DNA of 64,000 bases from Flavihumibacter rivuli (GCF_018595685.2 NZ_CP092334.1:1640001-1704000); one strand, 5' to 3'. Shown: positions 24,296 through 33,390, counted from the stretch's first letter. The notes: generated by a model not told the origin, from the sequence alone. Program-made: numbers and translations.

Positions 24296-27200
24296 TTATT
24301 CAAAAAGCAATTTTTCAAACCTCACTTCCCCTGTTGTAGTGTTGCTGATCCTTAGCAGGTAAATTCCAGGCCTGATGTTCTTTGTCCTCCTTATCTGGAT
24401 GACAGAGCTTCCCTCCACTACCTTTTGGTCTGCCATTACCAGTTGGCCCGATGAGCTGAACAGTTTGAAATCATAACCTGATCTTGATGCAGCAGCAATT
24501 CGGATATTAATGACATCGCGCACCGGGTTTGGATATACCGAAAAGCCCATTCCACCAGTATGATCCAGTTTCACAAGGTTGGAATACCCTACCTTACCAT
24601 TCTTACCAATGACCTTTACACGGTAGTAATTTGCCCCCATCAATGGAGCCTGGTCGGTAAGGCTGAATGATTGCCAGCCATTAGCCGGCCTAATCTCCCC
24701 TATTACTTCAGGGATACCATCAACCCTTGCGAGTCTTTCTACCTGGTAGGTATTCACCTCAGCACTTGAAATATGCTTCCAGTTCAGGACATGGACGCCA
24801 TTTCGCTTGCTGGCCTTCAATTTAAAATCATCTTCAAGGACACCGCCGCACTGACCTGTCACAGAAAAATAATTCAACCTGGTAAGACAGCCATTACCGA
24901 CAGAGATCTTGCTGACATAGGTACCAATTTCCGCTGGTGTTAAATAAGGGATCTCAAAGACCCTGGCATTACCTACTTCAACACTGTCTGTCTCACTTAA
25001 CTTCTTGTACCAGGTATAGCTGGCATTGGGCACACTATCTACGGTAAGGGTAACATCTGCATAATAACAATCGGCTGTTGACGTGACAACAGTATTTTGC
25101 AAGGGCAGGACACTCACATCATTCAAGGTTGCATTGCCGCATTGGTCAACCACCCTGAGGCGGACCAGCGAATAGATATTCCCGTTATCAATGGTGAAAA
25201 CCGGACTGGCCTGAGGGGGTGCAATGATGGAGGGTACAGCGGGGACACTACCGATGATCTCATACAAGAATGGCGCATTGCCTCCTTTTACATCCGCATT
25301 CACGGTGAAACTATTGTTATCACATTGGTAAATGGCTGATTTATCGAGTCGGGGGTATTGGTATGCATTCACCCGAATCGTATCAAAGTACTTGTTCGAA
25401 CAAAATGATGGAAGGTCGTACCGGATAATATAACTGCCGGGGGCCAGTTCATTCCAGGTATAGTTGATACGGTCCGTATTGTTGTATGGAATACTTACAT
25501 TCACGCCATCATGCTGGATAATAACAGGTGTTATCGTTCCTAAATTGGACTGCACCCTGATAGTCAATTCAGCTGAACCATCCTGGAAAGCCCCGGAAGG
25601 GCATTTGGGTGTAATGGTAACATCCCTCTCCAACGCACTTATTACAGGCATTACATTCCGTGTTGATGAATTCCCGCAATTATCGGTTAGTACTACCCTC
25701 AATTGGCCTGCATAACCATTGGTCTGGATATTATTAATCCATACTATCGGCGAACTGCTATTGGCTGACGCCAACTGGTTTCCAGTGGAGTCAAAAACCC
25801 TGATAGCATAAGGCCCAGTTCCAAACTGAACAAAAACCCTCAACGATGTGGCTCCCATGATACAGGAAGGTGTAGCCGATACTTGCAGGGCAATGGCCCT
25901 TGGGGCTGCGCTAAAACACCTTGTAAGGGTAGTATCATAACAATTATCCCTGATATTCACACAATAGCTTCCATAGGGCAAACTATTGAAAACACCTGTA
26001 GAATTGGTTCCCACCAATTGGTTATTGGCATCCAACAACTCAAACAATGGATTGGTAAAATTAACCACGCCATCTACCCTTGCATTGAAACCTGAACAGG
26101 ACCTTCCTGAAATGGACACATTACCCGCAGACGGAACTGGTTGTACGGCCTGGAAACAACGGGTTATGACCGTATCAAAACAAAGGGCATTGTTTTGGAT
26201 GTCTATGCAATAACTTCCATAGGGCACCTCACTGAATACACCGGAAGTATTGGATTGGATAATATTTCCAGAGCCATCCTTTAACCTGAATTGCGGGGAA
26301 GAAAGTCCGACCTGGTTGTCAACGGTGGCTGTAAAACCCGTACAAGTGGTATTGGATAGAATAACAGCCCCTACCGAAGGTTGTTCTGGTACAATGGTTA
26401 TGCAACGCCTTATGGTGGTATCGAAACAATCGGGGCCATTGATAATGTCCATACAATAAGTGCCATAGGGAAGGTTCGTGAATAGCCCGGTAGCATTACA
26501 AGCCACGAGTTGGTTGGCGGAATTATAAAGACAATACTGGGGATTATAGAACCCGGTTTGCCAACCGACACTTATATCCACCGTGGTGCAATACCTTGTT
26601 GCATTCAAATCCGGTGCAACATTCGGAAGCTCAGGCAATACCGTAAAGCAACGTACTATAGTAGTATCATAACAATTATCATCATTACTGATCCTCAGGC
26701 AATAGCTTCCATAATTGATATTCCCAAAATTTCCCGTTGAATTACAACCAACCAGTACACCGGCTTCAGTATACAGGCAGAAATCCGGATTGAACAGGTT
26801 CGTTTGCCCCCCAATGGAAAAATCAAAACCTTCACAATACCTATTGCCTATGGTAATACTGGCATTGACTGATGGAACAAGTGGCGCAATGGTAAAGCAA
26901 CGAGTGATAGTAGTATCATAACAACCATCTTTCACCCTGATACAATAACTACCATTGGTTAATCCAGGAAAACTGCCATTGCTATTGCACCCAACCAGGT
27001 TATTGGCCTGGTCATACAGGCAAAATTCAGGATTGGTAAAATTTGATAACCCTGCAACATTCACATTCACTGAATTGCAATCAACCCTACTGATATTTAC
27101 ATTGGGCGAAAGGGATGGTATTGGTTGGCTAACCGTAAAGGTCCTGTTGATCGTTGTGTCAAAGCAATCATCCTTAATACTGATCGTATAGGCCCCTGCA

Positions 27201-28198
27201 CTTAAACCACTGAATATACCAGTTGCATTACAGGACAAAAGGGTTGAGGATGAATTGTACAGGCAAAACTGAGGATTGGTCAGGTTGGTTTGACTGGAAA
27301 TGGTCGCGGTGAAACTATTACAAGCCTGCTGTGTGGTTGTTACAATACTTCCTACAGAGGGCAGGTAGATTGAAAACCATCTCACAGTCCTTACATTTCC
27401 ACATCCATCTTTTACAGCGAGGTTTACAAATCGCTGCCTTCCTACCCCATGATCGAATGTCGAACTGGAATACCAGGATGTATCACCTGGTGAATTGATC
27501 ACTCCATACTGGAAAGCGGAAAACGCTGTACCTGATGTATTCAAATTGCCCCTGCTATCCCTTAACCCAATGAAGAACCGGATATCATCACAACTCAATT
27601 TGTTCCCATTGTAAACCTCGATCCACCAATTGTAATCCAGGACATTGATCCTTCTTGTCTGGATCCCCCCACAGGAGTCGGTCAACTGGATATTGTATTC
27701 CCCGCCCGGGAGGCCGGTAAAGACTCCTGTATTGTTTGAGGTACCAACCCCCGCAGCTGAAGGTGATACAATGGTGAAGGTATAGGGTGACCTTCCTCCT
27801 ACAAGGGCCTGTACGGATATCGTACCATCAGATGCATTCAAACAGGTGACATCGGATTTGGATAAGGCAAAGCGGGGATCTGTATAACTTCCCGTAACGC
27901 TGATATTATCCTGCCTCACTTCACAACCGGTAGTCACATCACGTACGGTAACGGAATAAACCCCTGCTGACAATCCTGTAATAAGGCTAGATGAAGTAAA
28001 CGGGGTACTGACTGGTCCATCAACCTTGTAATTGTAATTACCTGTTCCCCCGCTTGCCTGAACCTGGATGGTTCCTGTGGCCATACAACGGGATTCTGAA
28101 GGAACTGCACTGGTAATCAGGAGACTACTGCAAGGCTGCCCAAAGGAGTAGGAAAAGGTGAAAAGTAAAAATACGAAGAGGGTGTAGAGGTTTTTCAT
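24296..28198 (-). CDS. Secreted 1300-aa cysteine-repeat protein with T9SS sorting domain
   Basis: Large exported protein with signal peptide MKNLYTLFVFLLFTFSYSFG. The first part has two SprB-like modules (SRCMATGTIQVQASGGTGNYNYK, TCLNASDGTISVQALVGGRSPY). Roughly residues 290-770 form seven or so tandem modules of about 65 residues with the pattern NP-x-F/Y-C-L-Y ... C-N-x-x-G-x-F ... G-x-Y-C ... C-Y/F-D-T-T-I ... R-C-F. Each module has two to four regularly placed cysteines, so they are probably disulfide-stabilised. More irregular beta domains follow, and the last ~80 residues (FSVYPNPVRDVINIRIAAAS...LLRISNTTTGEVRFEKLLFE) are a type A T9SS sorting domain. The protein is likely displayed on the cell surface or released; adhesion is a guess from the repeat style. 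A divergent 318-bp region separates it from the sensor kinase gene. Confidence 0.85.
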   Translation of the reverse strand: MKNLYTLFVFLLFTFSYSFGQPCSSLLITSAVPSESRCMATGTIQVQASGGTGNYNYKVDGPVSTPFTSSSLITGLSAGVYSVTVRDVTTGCEVRQDNISVTGSYTDPRFALSKSDVTCLNASDGTISVQALVGGRSPYTFTIVSPSAAGVGTSNNTGVFTGLPGGEYNIQLTDSCGGIQTRRINVLDYNWWIEVYNGNKLSCDDIRFFIGLRDSRGNLNTSGTAFSAFQYGVINSPGDTSWYSSSTFDHGVGRQRFVNLAVKDGCGNVRTVRWFSIYLPSVGSIVTTTQQACNSFTATISSQTNLTNPQFCLYNSSSTLLSCNATGIFSGLSAGAYTISIKDDCFDTTINRTFTVSQPIPSLSPNVNISRVDCNSVNVNVAGLSNFTNPEFCLYDQANNLVGCNSNGSFPGLTNGSYCIRVKDGCYDTTITRCFTIAPLVPSVNASITIGNRYCEGFDFSIGGQTNLFNPDFCLYTEAGVLVGCNSTGNFGNINYGSYCLRISNDDNCYDTTIVRCFTVLPELPNVAPDLNATRYCTTVDISVGWQTGFYNPQYCLYNSANQLVACNATGLFTNLPYGTYCMDIINGPDCFDTTIRRCITIVPEQPSVGAVILSNTTCTGFTATVDNQVGLSSPQFRLKDGSGNIIQSNTSGVFSEVPYGSYCIDIQNNALCFDTVITRCFQAVQPVPSAGNVSISGRSCSGFNARVDGVVNFTNPLFELLDANNQLVGTNSTGVFNSLPYGSYCVNIRDNCYDTTLTRCFSAAPRAIALQVSATPSCIMGATSLRVFVQFGTGPYAIRVFDSTGNQLASANSSSPIVWINNIQTNGYAGQLRVVLTDNCGNSSTRNVMPVISALERDVTITPKCPSGAFQDGSAELTIRVQSNLGTITPVIIQHDGVNVSIPYNNTDRINYTWNELAPGSYIIRYDLPSFCSNKYFDTIRVNAYQYPRLDKSAIYQCDNNSFTVNADVKGGNAPFLYEIIGSVPAVPSIIAPPQASPVFTIDNGNIYSLVRLRVVDQCGNATLNDVSVLPLQNTVVTSTADCYYADVTLTVDSVPNASYTWYKKLSETDSVEVGNARVFEIPYLTPAEIGTYVSKISVGNGCLTRLNYFSVTGQCGGVLEDDFKLKASKRNGVHVLNWKHISSAEVNTYQVERLARVDGIPEVIGEIRPANGWQSFSLTDQAPLMGANYYRVKVIGKNGKVGYSNLVKLDHTGGMGFSVYPNPVRDVINIRIAAASRSGYDFKLFSSSGQLVMADQKVVEGSSVIQIRRTKNIRPGIYLLRISNTTTGEVRFEKLLFE

Positions 28199-28441
28199 AG
28201 CAACAGCACGGTTTCATTAACGGATATTCACAAACCCCGCTGGTAATTTCACGAAACCCTTACCAGCAAAGGATTGTACGGATTTATAGCAAGATACGCT
28301 ACTTATTTAGTTCTTGCAATAGCACATGAATACTTAACCACCAAATACCTGAAAACCACCATTTGTACGGGCACATGAATTACCCCTGGCTTTGAATCAA
28401 AATTGCTTTTAATCAACTCAGGAAGAATGAATTATTGCATA

Positions 28442-28457
28442 CCACATAAACATGTGG
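28442..28457. promoter_or_regulatory. Stem-loop / inverted copy of the CATGTTTATG element
   Basis: Read on the minus strand this is CCACATGTTTATGTGG, sharing CACATGTTTATG with the element at 33084-33095 and closely resembling the one at 31568-31580. It lies 60-75 bp before the kinase start. Confidence 0.4.
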
Positions 28458-28483
28458 GTGGTCAAAAAAACCATCCAAATACT

Positions 28484-28511
28484 GGGCTTAACCAGTAAAT
28501 TTGATAAGCCC
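28484..28511 (+). promoter_or_regulatory. -7 box of the sensor kinase gene inside an inverted repeat
   Basis: TAAATTTG (28496-28503) matches TANNTTTG and lies 13 bp before the ATG. It is flanked by GGGCTTA and TAAGCCC, an arrangement that could be an operator overlapping the promoter. No -33 TTG is visible. Confidence 0.45.
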
Positions 28512-28516
28512 CCGAA

Positions 28517-31500
28517 ATGAAAAAACTAATAACCACAATAGGTATACTTCTTAGTTTCTGCTCTACGCTAATTGGACAGGAATACACTTTCACACATCTG
28601 TCAACATCAAATGGGCTAGGCTCCAATTTTGTCTATGCAGTTTGGCAGGACCCAAAAGGCTTTTTATGGATCGGTTCCGAGTTTGGATTGCAACGCTTCG
28701 ACGGGAAAAAATTTGTGGCTTTTTATAGAAAGCCCAATTTCTCCGGACTTCCTTTTTTGGCAGTTCACCAGATACTTGATGACAGGGATGGTAGAATGTG
28801 GCTTAGGCTGGGAAACAGGATCGGCACTTTCAATTCCACTACCATGGAATTCAGGCAGGCTAAGATCCAAACCCTTAAACCCATACCACCAAGGTCAAGC
28901 TACCAACTTTGGAAAGACCATAAAGGCACTATTTATCTGTTGGTTTCAAAGTATCGCTTACTTACTTATAATCCCCAACTCCACCAATTTGAAGAAGGTC
29001 CACTCCCCTTCCAATACCCGGCGAACTGGACGATCAATCATTTATTTGATGATCCATTGACAGGAAATTATTGGCTTTGCACGGATTCGGGCCTGGTGGT
29101 TTATGATGCAAAGCTTAAGGGTTATTTCCATCACCGTAAGCCTTCTGAACGGTACGCTATCCTTAACAACCCGGAAACCGGTAATATCTTTACCCACTTT
29201 TTCATTGACAAGCAGCGCAGGTATTGGGCTGTGTATTGGGTAGTTCCACCAGGCAAGAAAACGGGTCAATTCTTATTGAACTTCGATGAGAAACTCAACC
29301 AATTCACCCGTGATTCGACAGGTATTTTTAATTCCAGCAGGGGCTACGCCGAGATCCACCAGGTAAAACAATTCTCCGACACCTCCATTTGGGCACATGG
29401 CCTTGATGTGTTGACGACCTTCAACCAGGCCCAAAAACGTTTTATCGGGCTCAGGGAACCTTATCCCACTGAATACGGGATCCGGTATAAAACCATTTAC
29501 CAGATATTCCAGGATAAGGAAAATAGTCTCTGGCTGGCAACTGATAATGGCCTCTATACAACCAACTTTACCGGCAATAGGGCCATCCATGCCTACCTCG
29601 ACCCCGGGAAAACTTCCGCAAACATCAATGCCGTTCTGGATATTGGGGAAAATGGGGTCCTGGTTGGAACCTGGGGAAGGGGTGTTGTAGGTCTCGCTAA
29701 CCCTTCTACCCATGAAACCATTTATAAGGGTTCCCCTCCCGACAATGATTACAAATTGACCTGGGACATGGAGAAATTGCGCAAGAATGGTAAACTGATC
29801 ATAACCTGCCAGGCCGGTAAATTGATCTTTCATGACCCTGCCAGTCGTAAGTCAACCTTCCTGCACCACCCTATATTCAATAACAGGACCATCAGGCAGG
29901 TGGTGGAAGACTGCAATGGACAGATTTGGTTCAGCACCCAGGGAGGGAGACTGATCCTTTGGCAACAGGATAAAGGAACAGGGGATGATGCATTCACCTT
30001 AATTGATGAACACAATACCATCATCAACAAACTCTACATTGACAGGAAATGCCAGCTATGGGCTGGAACACTGAGCAAGGGGGCATTTGTCTATGATACC
30101 AGGACCGGGAAAATGCTGCGGCACTATAACAGTTCTTTACCAGGCAGCAAGGCATTGTCCGATAACACCGTAAATGATATAATACAGGTCAATGACACAA
30201 TAATGGCAATGGCCGTTGGAACCCTTAACCTGCTTAACCTGAAAACAAGTGAGGTGCAAAACCTTACCATAGCAGACGGGCTGCAGGCCAACAGTGTCCT
30301 GACCATGCAAACTGACCGATTTGGTCACTTATGGTTGACCACCATGAATGGGATCAACAAGTATAACCTTAAGCAAAAGATCTTTACCTCTTATGACCAA
30401 AGAGATGGATTGATCACCACCACCAGCCAGGATAACCTGCTGGATGTAAGCACCACGATGGCCAATGGTGATATTGTCCTTGCTGGAAACCAAAGGGCTG
30501 TAATTTTCAATCCTGACTATTTCATGAGTAAGGCAGTCCCGCCAAATGTCAGCATTACGGACTTCAAGTTATTCAATGAATTCCTGCCGCCCGATTCCAT
30601 CCTGAAATTGGACAAGGTAAAATTGAACTATGAGCGGAATTCCATTACCATAGAATTTGCTTCATTAAGCTTCCTCCAGCGCGACAAACTGATCTATTAC
30701 TATATGCTGGAAGGTGCCGACAAATCATGGCAAAGAACAGAAGATCGACTGGCAGCCACCTATACCCTCCTGCCCCCCGGACGCTATACCTTCAAGGTGA
30801 AATGTGAGAACGAGGAAGGCACTCCCTGCACCGGCCTTACTACCCTCAATATCCTGATCACACCACCCTTTTATAAAACCTGGTGGTTCATATCAATTAT
30901 CCTGATGGCATTGTCAGGCTTGGTACTGTTCATCCACCAATTAAGGATAAACAAACTGCTGGCGGTGGAGAAGGTCCGGACCAGGGTTGCCCGCGACCTT
31001 CATGACGATATGGGCTCAACATTGAGTACCATCAATATCCTCAGCGAAATGGCCAAGATGAAGATTGAAAAGGATCCCAAAGCAACAAAGGAGTATATAG
31101 AAAAGATCAGTGATAATTCCAGCAGGATGATGGAGGCTATGGATGATATTGTTTGGAGTATCAATCCCATGAACGACAATATCCAGAGGATAACGGCAAG
31201 GATGAGGGAGTTTGCGGCGACTGTATTGGAGCCTAAGGATATAGAATATGAATTCCATGTCGACGATGCGGTGATGGACCTGACCCTTGATATGGAATCC
31301 AGGAGGGACCTTTTCCTCGTATTCAAAGAAGCTGTTAATAACCTGGCCAAATACTCCGACGCAACACATGCCGCCATCCGCATTTTTATCAAGTCCGGGA
31401 AATTGCACATGGATATCAGGGATGACGGGAAAGGGTTTGATGTAGCCACCGCAGATAGCGGGAATGGCCTGACCAATATGCGAAAGCGAACCGAAATGAT

Positions 31501-31573
31501 GAAAGGAATCCTACGAATCATGTCGGGTAATGGCAAAGGAACCGAGATCAATCTTGAATTACCGCTAACATGA
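28517..31573 (+). CDS. Membrane sensor histidine kinase with two-component-regulator propeller and Y_Y_Y domain
   Basis: 1018 aa. A signal/anchor segment (MKKLITTIGILLSFCSTLIGQ) is followed by a long periplasmic sensor with Reg_prop-like blades (for example VWQDPKGFLWIGSEFGLQRFDG and IFQDKENSLWLATDNGLYTTN), typically forming a double beta-propeller. A Y_Y_Y-like immunoglobulin domain (ITIEFASLSF...TLLPPGRYTFKVKC) leads to the single membrane helix near residues 789-810. The cytoplasmic part has a HisKA_3 dimerisation/phosphoacceptor helix VARDLHDDMGSTL (H829) and an HATPase_c domain with KEAVNNLAKYS (N box), DDGKGF and GNGLTNMRKR. No receiver domain is fused, so it should phosphorylate the separate regulator encoded 58 bp downstream. 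The signal is unknown; relatives sense polysaccharides, but no PUL genes are here. Confidence 0.93.
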   Translation: MKKLITTIGILLSFCSTLIGQEYTFTHLSTSNGLGSNFVYAVWQDPKGFLWIGSEFGLQRFDGKKFVAFYRKPNFSGLPFLAVHQILDDRDGRMWLRLGNRIGTFNSTTMEFRQAKIQTLKPIPPRSSYQLWKDHKGTIYLLVSKYRLLTYNPQLHQFEEGPLPFQYPANWTINHLFDDPLTGNYWLCTDSGLVVYDAKLKGYFHHRKPSERYAILNNPETGNIFTHFFIDKQRRYWAVYWVVPPGKKTGQFLLNFDEKLNQFTRDSTGIFNSSRGYAEIHQVKQFSDTSIWAHGLDVLTTFNQAQKRFIGLREPYPTEYGIRYKTIYQIFQDKENSLWLATDNGLYTTNFTGNRAIHAYLDPGKTSANINAVLDIGENGVLVGTWGRGVVGLANPSTHETIYKGSPPDNDYKLTWDMEKLRKNGKLIITCQAGKLIFHDPASRKSTFLHHPIFNNRTIRQVVEDCNGQIWFSTQGGRLILWQQDKGTGDDAFTLIDEHNTIINKLYIDRKCQLWAGTLSKGAFVYDTRTGKMLRHYNSSLPGSKALSDNTVNDIIQVNDTIMAMAVGTLNLLNLKTSEVQNLTIADGLQANSVLTMQTDRFGHLWLTTMNGINKYNLKQKIFTSYDQRDGLITTTSQDNLLDVSTTMANGDIVLAGNQRAVIFNPDYFMSKAVPPNVSITDFKLFNEFLPPDSILKLDKVKLNYERNSITIEFASLSFLQRDKLIYYYMLEGADKSWQRTEDRLAATYTLLPPGRYTFKVKCENEEGTPCTGLTTLNILITPPFYKTWWFISIILMALSGLVLFIHQLRINKLLAVEKVRTRVARDLHDDMGSTLSTINILSEMAKMKIEKDPKATKEYIEKISDNSSRMMEAMDDIVWSINPMNDNIQRITARMREFAATVLEPKDIEYEFHVDDAVMDLTLDMESRRDLFLVFKEAVNNLAKYSDATHAAIRIFIKSGKLHMDIRDDGKGFDVATADSGNGLTNMRKRTEMMKGILRIMSGNGKGTEINLELPLT

Positions 31574-31612
31574 TTATGTGATTGCCCGGAACAGGATAGC
31601 AGGTTACCTTTG
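31568..31612 (+). promoter_or_regulatory. Promoter of the response regulator gene with shared upstream element
   Basis: TTG at 31582-31584, 20-nt spacer, TACCTTTG at 31605-31612: a full match to the Bacteroidota promoter, 19 bp before the ATG at 31632. The -33 region is part of a 20-bp element (ACATGATTATG then TGATTGCCC) that recurs with 17 of 20 bases at 33085-33104 at the same distance from the -7 box. It overlaps the kinase stop codon. Confidence 0.65.
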
Positions 31613-31631
31613 ACTGGAAAATGTATGTTGT

Positions 31632-32264
31632 ATGATTAAAGTGATGGTATACGAGGACAATCCACAACTCAGGGAGGGACTTTCCATGCTGATCAATGGC
31701 TCGGATGGTTATGAAGTGGTTGCAGCCTTTAAAAACTGCAATAATGTTGTGGATGAGGTAGAGGCCTTTCAACCGGATGTGATCCTGATGGATATCGATA
31801 TGCCCGGGACGAATGGAATAGAAGGACTAAAACTGATCCGCCAGCATAACACCACGGTCAAGATACTCATGCTGACCGTTTTCGATGACAATAAAAATGT
31901 ATTCGAAGCCTTAAAATCAGGCGCCAACGGCTACCTGCTCAAGAAGACCCCACCGTCCAGGCTACTCGAGTATATCCATGAAGCCCACACCGGCGGGGCC
32001 CCAATGACCAGTTCCATCGCAACACAGGTATTGAGGATGTTTTCAGATATCCAGTTACCCCAAAGTGAAGATTACCGGCTGTCGGAAAGGGAGAAAGAGG
32101 TACTGCAATTCCTTGTCAATGGCTACAGCTATAAGATGATCGCTTCAGACATGAATATTTCCATTGATACCGTAAGGTCACATATCAAGAAGATCTATGA
32201 GAAACTGCACGTGAATTCAAAGAGTGAAGCAGTTGCCAAGGCCTTCAAGGATAAGATTGTCTGA
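31632..32264 (+). CDS. NarL/LuxR-type response regulator
   Basis: 210-aa DNA-binding response regulator. The receiver domain (residues 1-120) has the acidic pocket YEDN and the phosphoacceptor D54 in VILMDIDMPG, plus the conserved Thr and Lys (LMLTVFDD, LLKKT). The LuxR/GerE helix-turn-helix (about 145-205) reads LSEREKEVLQFLVNGYSYKMIA...STVRSHIKKIYEKL-like, normal for the family. It sits right after the HisKA_3 kinase gene, and this pairing is the usual arrangement, so it is almost certainly the cognate regulator. Having its own full promoter inside the 3' end of the kinase gene implies that it can be made independently of the kinase. Confidence 0.95.
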   Translation: MIKVMVYEDNPQLREGLSMLINGSDGYEVVAAFKNCNNVVDEVEAFQPDVILMDIDMPGTNGIEGLKLIRQHNTTVKILMLTVFDDNKNVFEALKSGANGYLLKKTPPSRLLEYIHEAHTGGAPMTSSIATQVLRMFSDIQLPQSEDYRLSEREKEVLQFLVNGYSYKMIASDMNISIDTVRSHIKKIYEKLHVNSKSEAVAKAFKDKIV

Positions 32265-32313
32265 CACCCTCCCCAAATTATCTAGAAAAAGTTTTTTTCA
32301 TTGAAAGGCAACG

Positions 32314-32347
32314 TAAGGTGATCAATGGTTGTCAAGCTTACACCTTA
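32314..32347 (+). promoter_or_regulatory. Possible leader hairpin before the head-GIN gene
   Basis: TAAGGTG (32314-32320) and CACCTTA (32341-32347) can pair over a 20-nt loop, 9 bp before the ATG at 32356. No promoter box matching TANNTTTG was found in this gap, so the gene may be read from the regulator promoter. Confidence 0.25.
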
Positions 32348-32355
32348 TCGTCTAC

Positions 32356-33075
32356 ATGAAAAAAATTATAACCTTATCCATGGCCATCCTTCTCATGGCA
32401 GTTTTGGCATCATGTTCCAAAACTGTCCTGAGGGGAAACGGCAAAATCGTTGAAGAACAAAGAACCATCCCCAATTTTACGGAACTGGAAAACTCCGGCT
32501 ATTTCCGGGTGATCCTCAGCCAGGGCAATACAGTAGCCATATCCCTGAAGGGTGAAGAAAATATTTTGCCCGAAGTTGTAACATATGTCGAAAATAATCG
32601 TCTAAAACTTCATTATACCAGTTATAACTATGCTGTAAAGCATGAACCGGTAATCATAAATATAACCGTTCCCGAGGTTTCGAAACTACAGCTTCAAAGC
32701 AGTGGGGGTATTGAAAACAGTGGTCCCTGGCAGCATACGACCTTGGCCCTGGACATCAACGGATCCGGCAATATCAATTGGCAGGCGCAAGCCGACCAGG
32801 CCAAAGGGAATGTATCCGGTTCGGGAACCCTACAGCTGAACGGGAAGATTAAGGAAGGAGCTGAACTGGTAGTGAGTGGCTCAGGCAATATCCTGGCTAT
32901 TGATTGTCCTGCCGCAAAAGTAAAGGCTACGATCTCCGGTTCGGGGAAGATTGAGACCAGTCCCCTGGATGAGCTGGAAGCCACGATCAGTGGCAGTGGT
33001 TCTGTTTACTATAAGGGTGACCCGCCCAAGCTAAGGACTAGTGTTTCAGGCAGCGGAAGGGTCATCAGATTATAA
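32356..33075 (+). CDS. Head-GIN domain (DUF2807) lipoprotein
   Basis: 239 aa from the ATG at 32356 (MKKIITLSMAILLMAVLASC), which gives a lipoprotein signal with lipobox LASC at C20; a TTG nine codons upstream is less likely. The mature protein is a head-GIN/DUF2807 auto-adhesin-like beta-helix: it contains the repeated turn GSGSVY/GSGNI/SGSGKI with alternating beta strands (INGSGNINWQAQ, VSGSGTLQLNG, ISGSGKIETS). Proteins of this family are envelope lipoproteins of unknown function, often next to regulators. It lies 91 bp after the response regulator gene on the same strand, so it is a plausible target or partner of that system. Confidence 0.9.
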   Translation: MKKIITLSMAILLMAVLASCSKTVLRGNGKIVEEQRTIPNFTELENSGYFRVILSQGNTVAISLKGEENILPEVVTYVENNRLKLHYTSYNYAVKHEPVIINITVPEVSKLQLQSSGGIENSGPWQHTTLALDINGSGNINWQAQADQAKGNVSGSGTLQLNGKIKEGAELVVSGSGNILAIDCPAAKVKATISGSGKIETSPLDELEATISGSGSVYYKGDPPKLRTSVSGSGRVIRL

Positions 33076-33084
33076 TCCCTTTTC

Positions 33085-33129
33085 ACATGTTTATGCGATT
33101 GTCCACCCTATAGGAATGAAATAACTTTA
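33085..33129 (+). promoter_or_regulatory. Promoter of the small acidic secreted protein gene with shared upstream element
   Basis: TTG at 33099-33101, 20-nt spacer, TAACTTTA at 33122-33129 (one mismatch to TANNTTTG). The element ACATGTTTATG followed by CGATTGTCC (33085-33104) matches 17 of 20 bases of that at 31568-31587, and both start 37 bp before the -7 box. Confidence 0.6.
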
Positions 33130-33153
33130 CGATAACCATTTAAACTACTGGCG

Positions 33154-33390
33154 ATGAAAAAAGGATTCGCAATAGGCCTGTTTACACTCTTTATGTTGTT
33201 GGTATTCTCAGCCAACCAGACAGGCGCGCTCAGGGCAGAAAAATGTGTGTTTGGCAAGGGAAAGCCCTCTATCACAGCCAGCACAAAGGAAGAGAGCAGT
33301 ATTGAAGAGGAGGAAGGTGATACAGATGTAGAGGAAGGGCTACCTATCCTGGGTGGGGTGACAGCCCTTGAATTGTTACTGAGTTTTTGA
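33154..33390 (+). CDS. Small acidic secreted protein (78 aa)
   Basis: 78 aa, not recognised. The N terminus (MKKGFAIGLFTLFMLLVFSANQTGA) is a signal peptide without a convincing lipobox. The mature part has one cysteine (AEKCVFGKG), a Ser/Thr/Lys stretch, and an acidic run (SSIEEEEGDTDVEEG), and ends in a hydrophobic segment (LPILGGVTALELLLSF). The last segment could be a short amphipathic or membrane-associated tail. It has its own promoter-like element shared with the regulator gene and a strong terminator 17 bp after its stop, so it is likely a single-gene unit. Confidence 0.7.
   Translation: MKKGFAIGLFTLFMLLVFSANQTGALRAEKCVFGKGKPSITASTKEESSIEEEEGDTDVEEGLPILGGVTALELLLSF

Larger units (their letters stand above)
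28199..28516. other. Divergent intergenic region between the T9SS cargo and sensor kinase genes
   Basis: 318 bp with no ORF. Contents: a GCACATGAAT direct repeat with one copy at 28322-28331 (last base varies) and one at 28371-28380; a stem-loop CCACAT-AAAC-ATGTGG at 28442-28457; GGGCTTA (28484-28490) and TAAGCCC (28505-28511), an inverted repeat bracketing the -7 box TAAATTTG at 28496-28503. The density of ACATG-type sites suggests regulator binding. Confidence 0.5.

Noticed and set aside
28322..28380. GCACATGAAT direct repeat as an attachment site
   Set aside because: The copies are only 10 bp, 49 bp apart, with no integrase or mobile gene nearby; they fit better as regulator sites.
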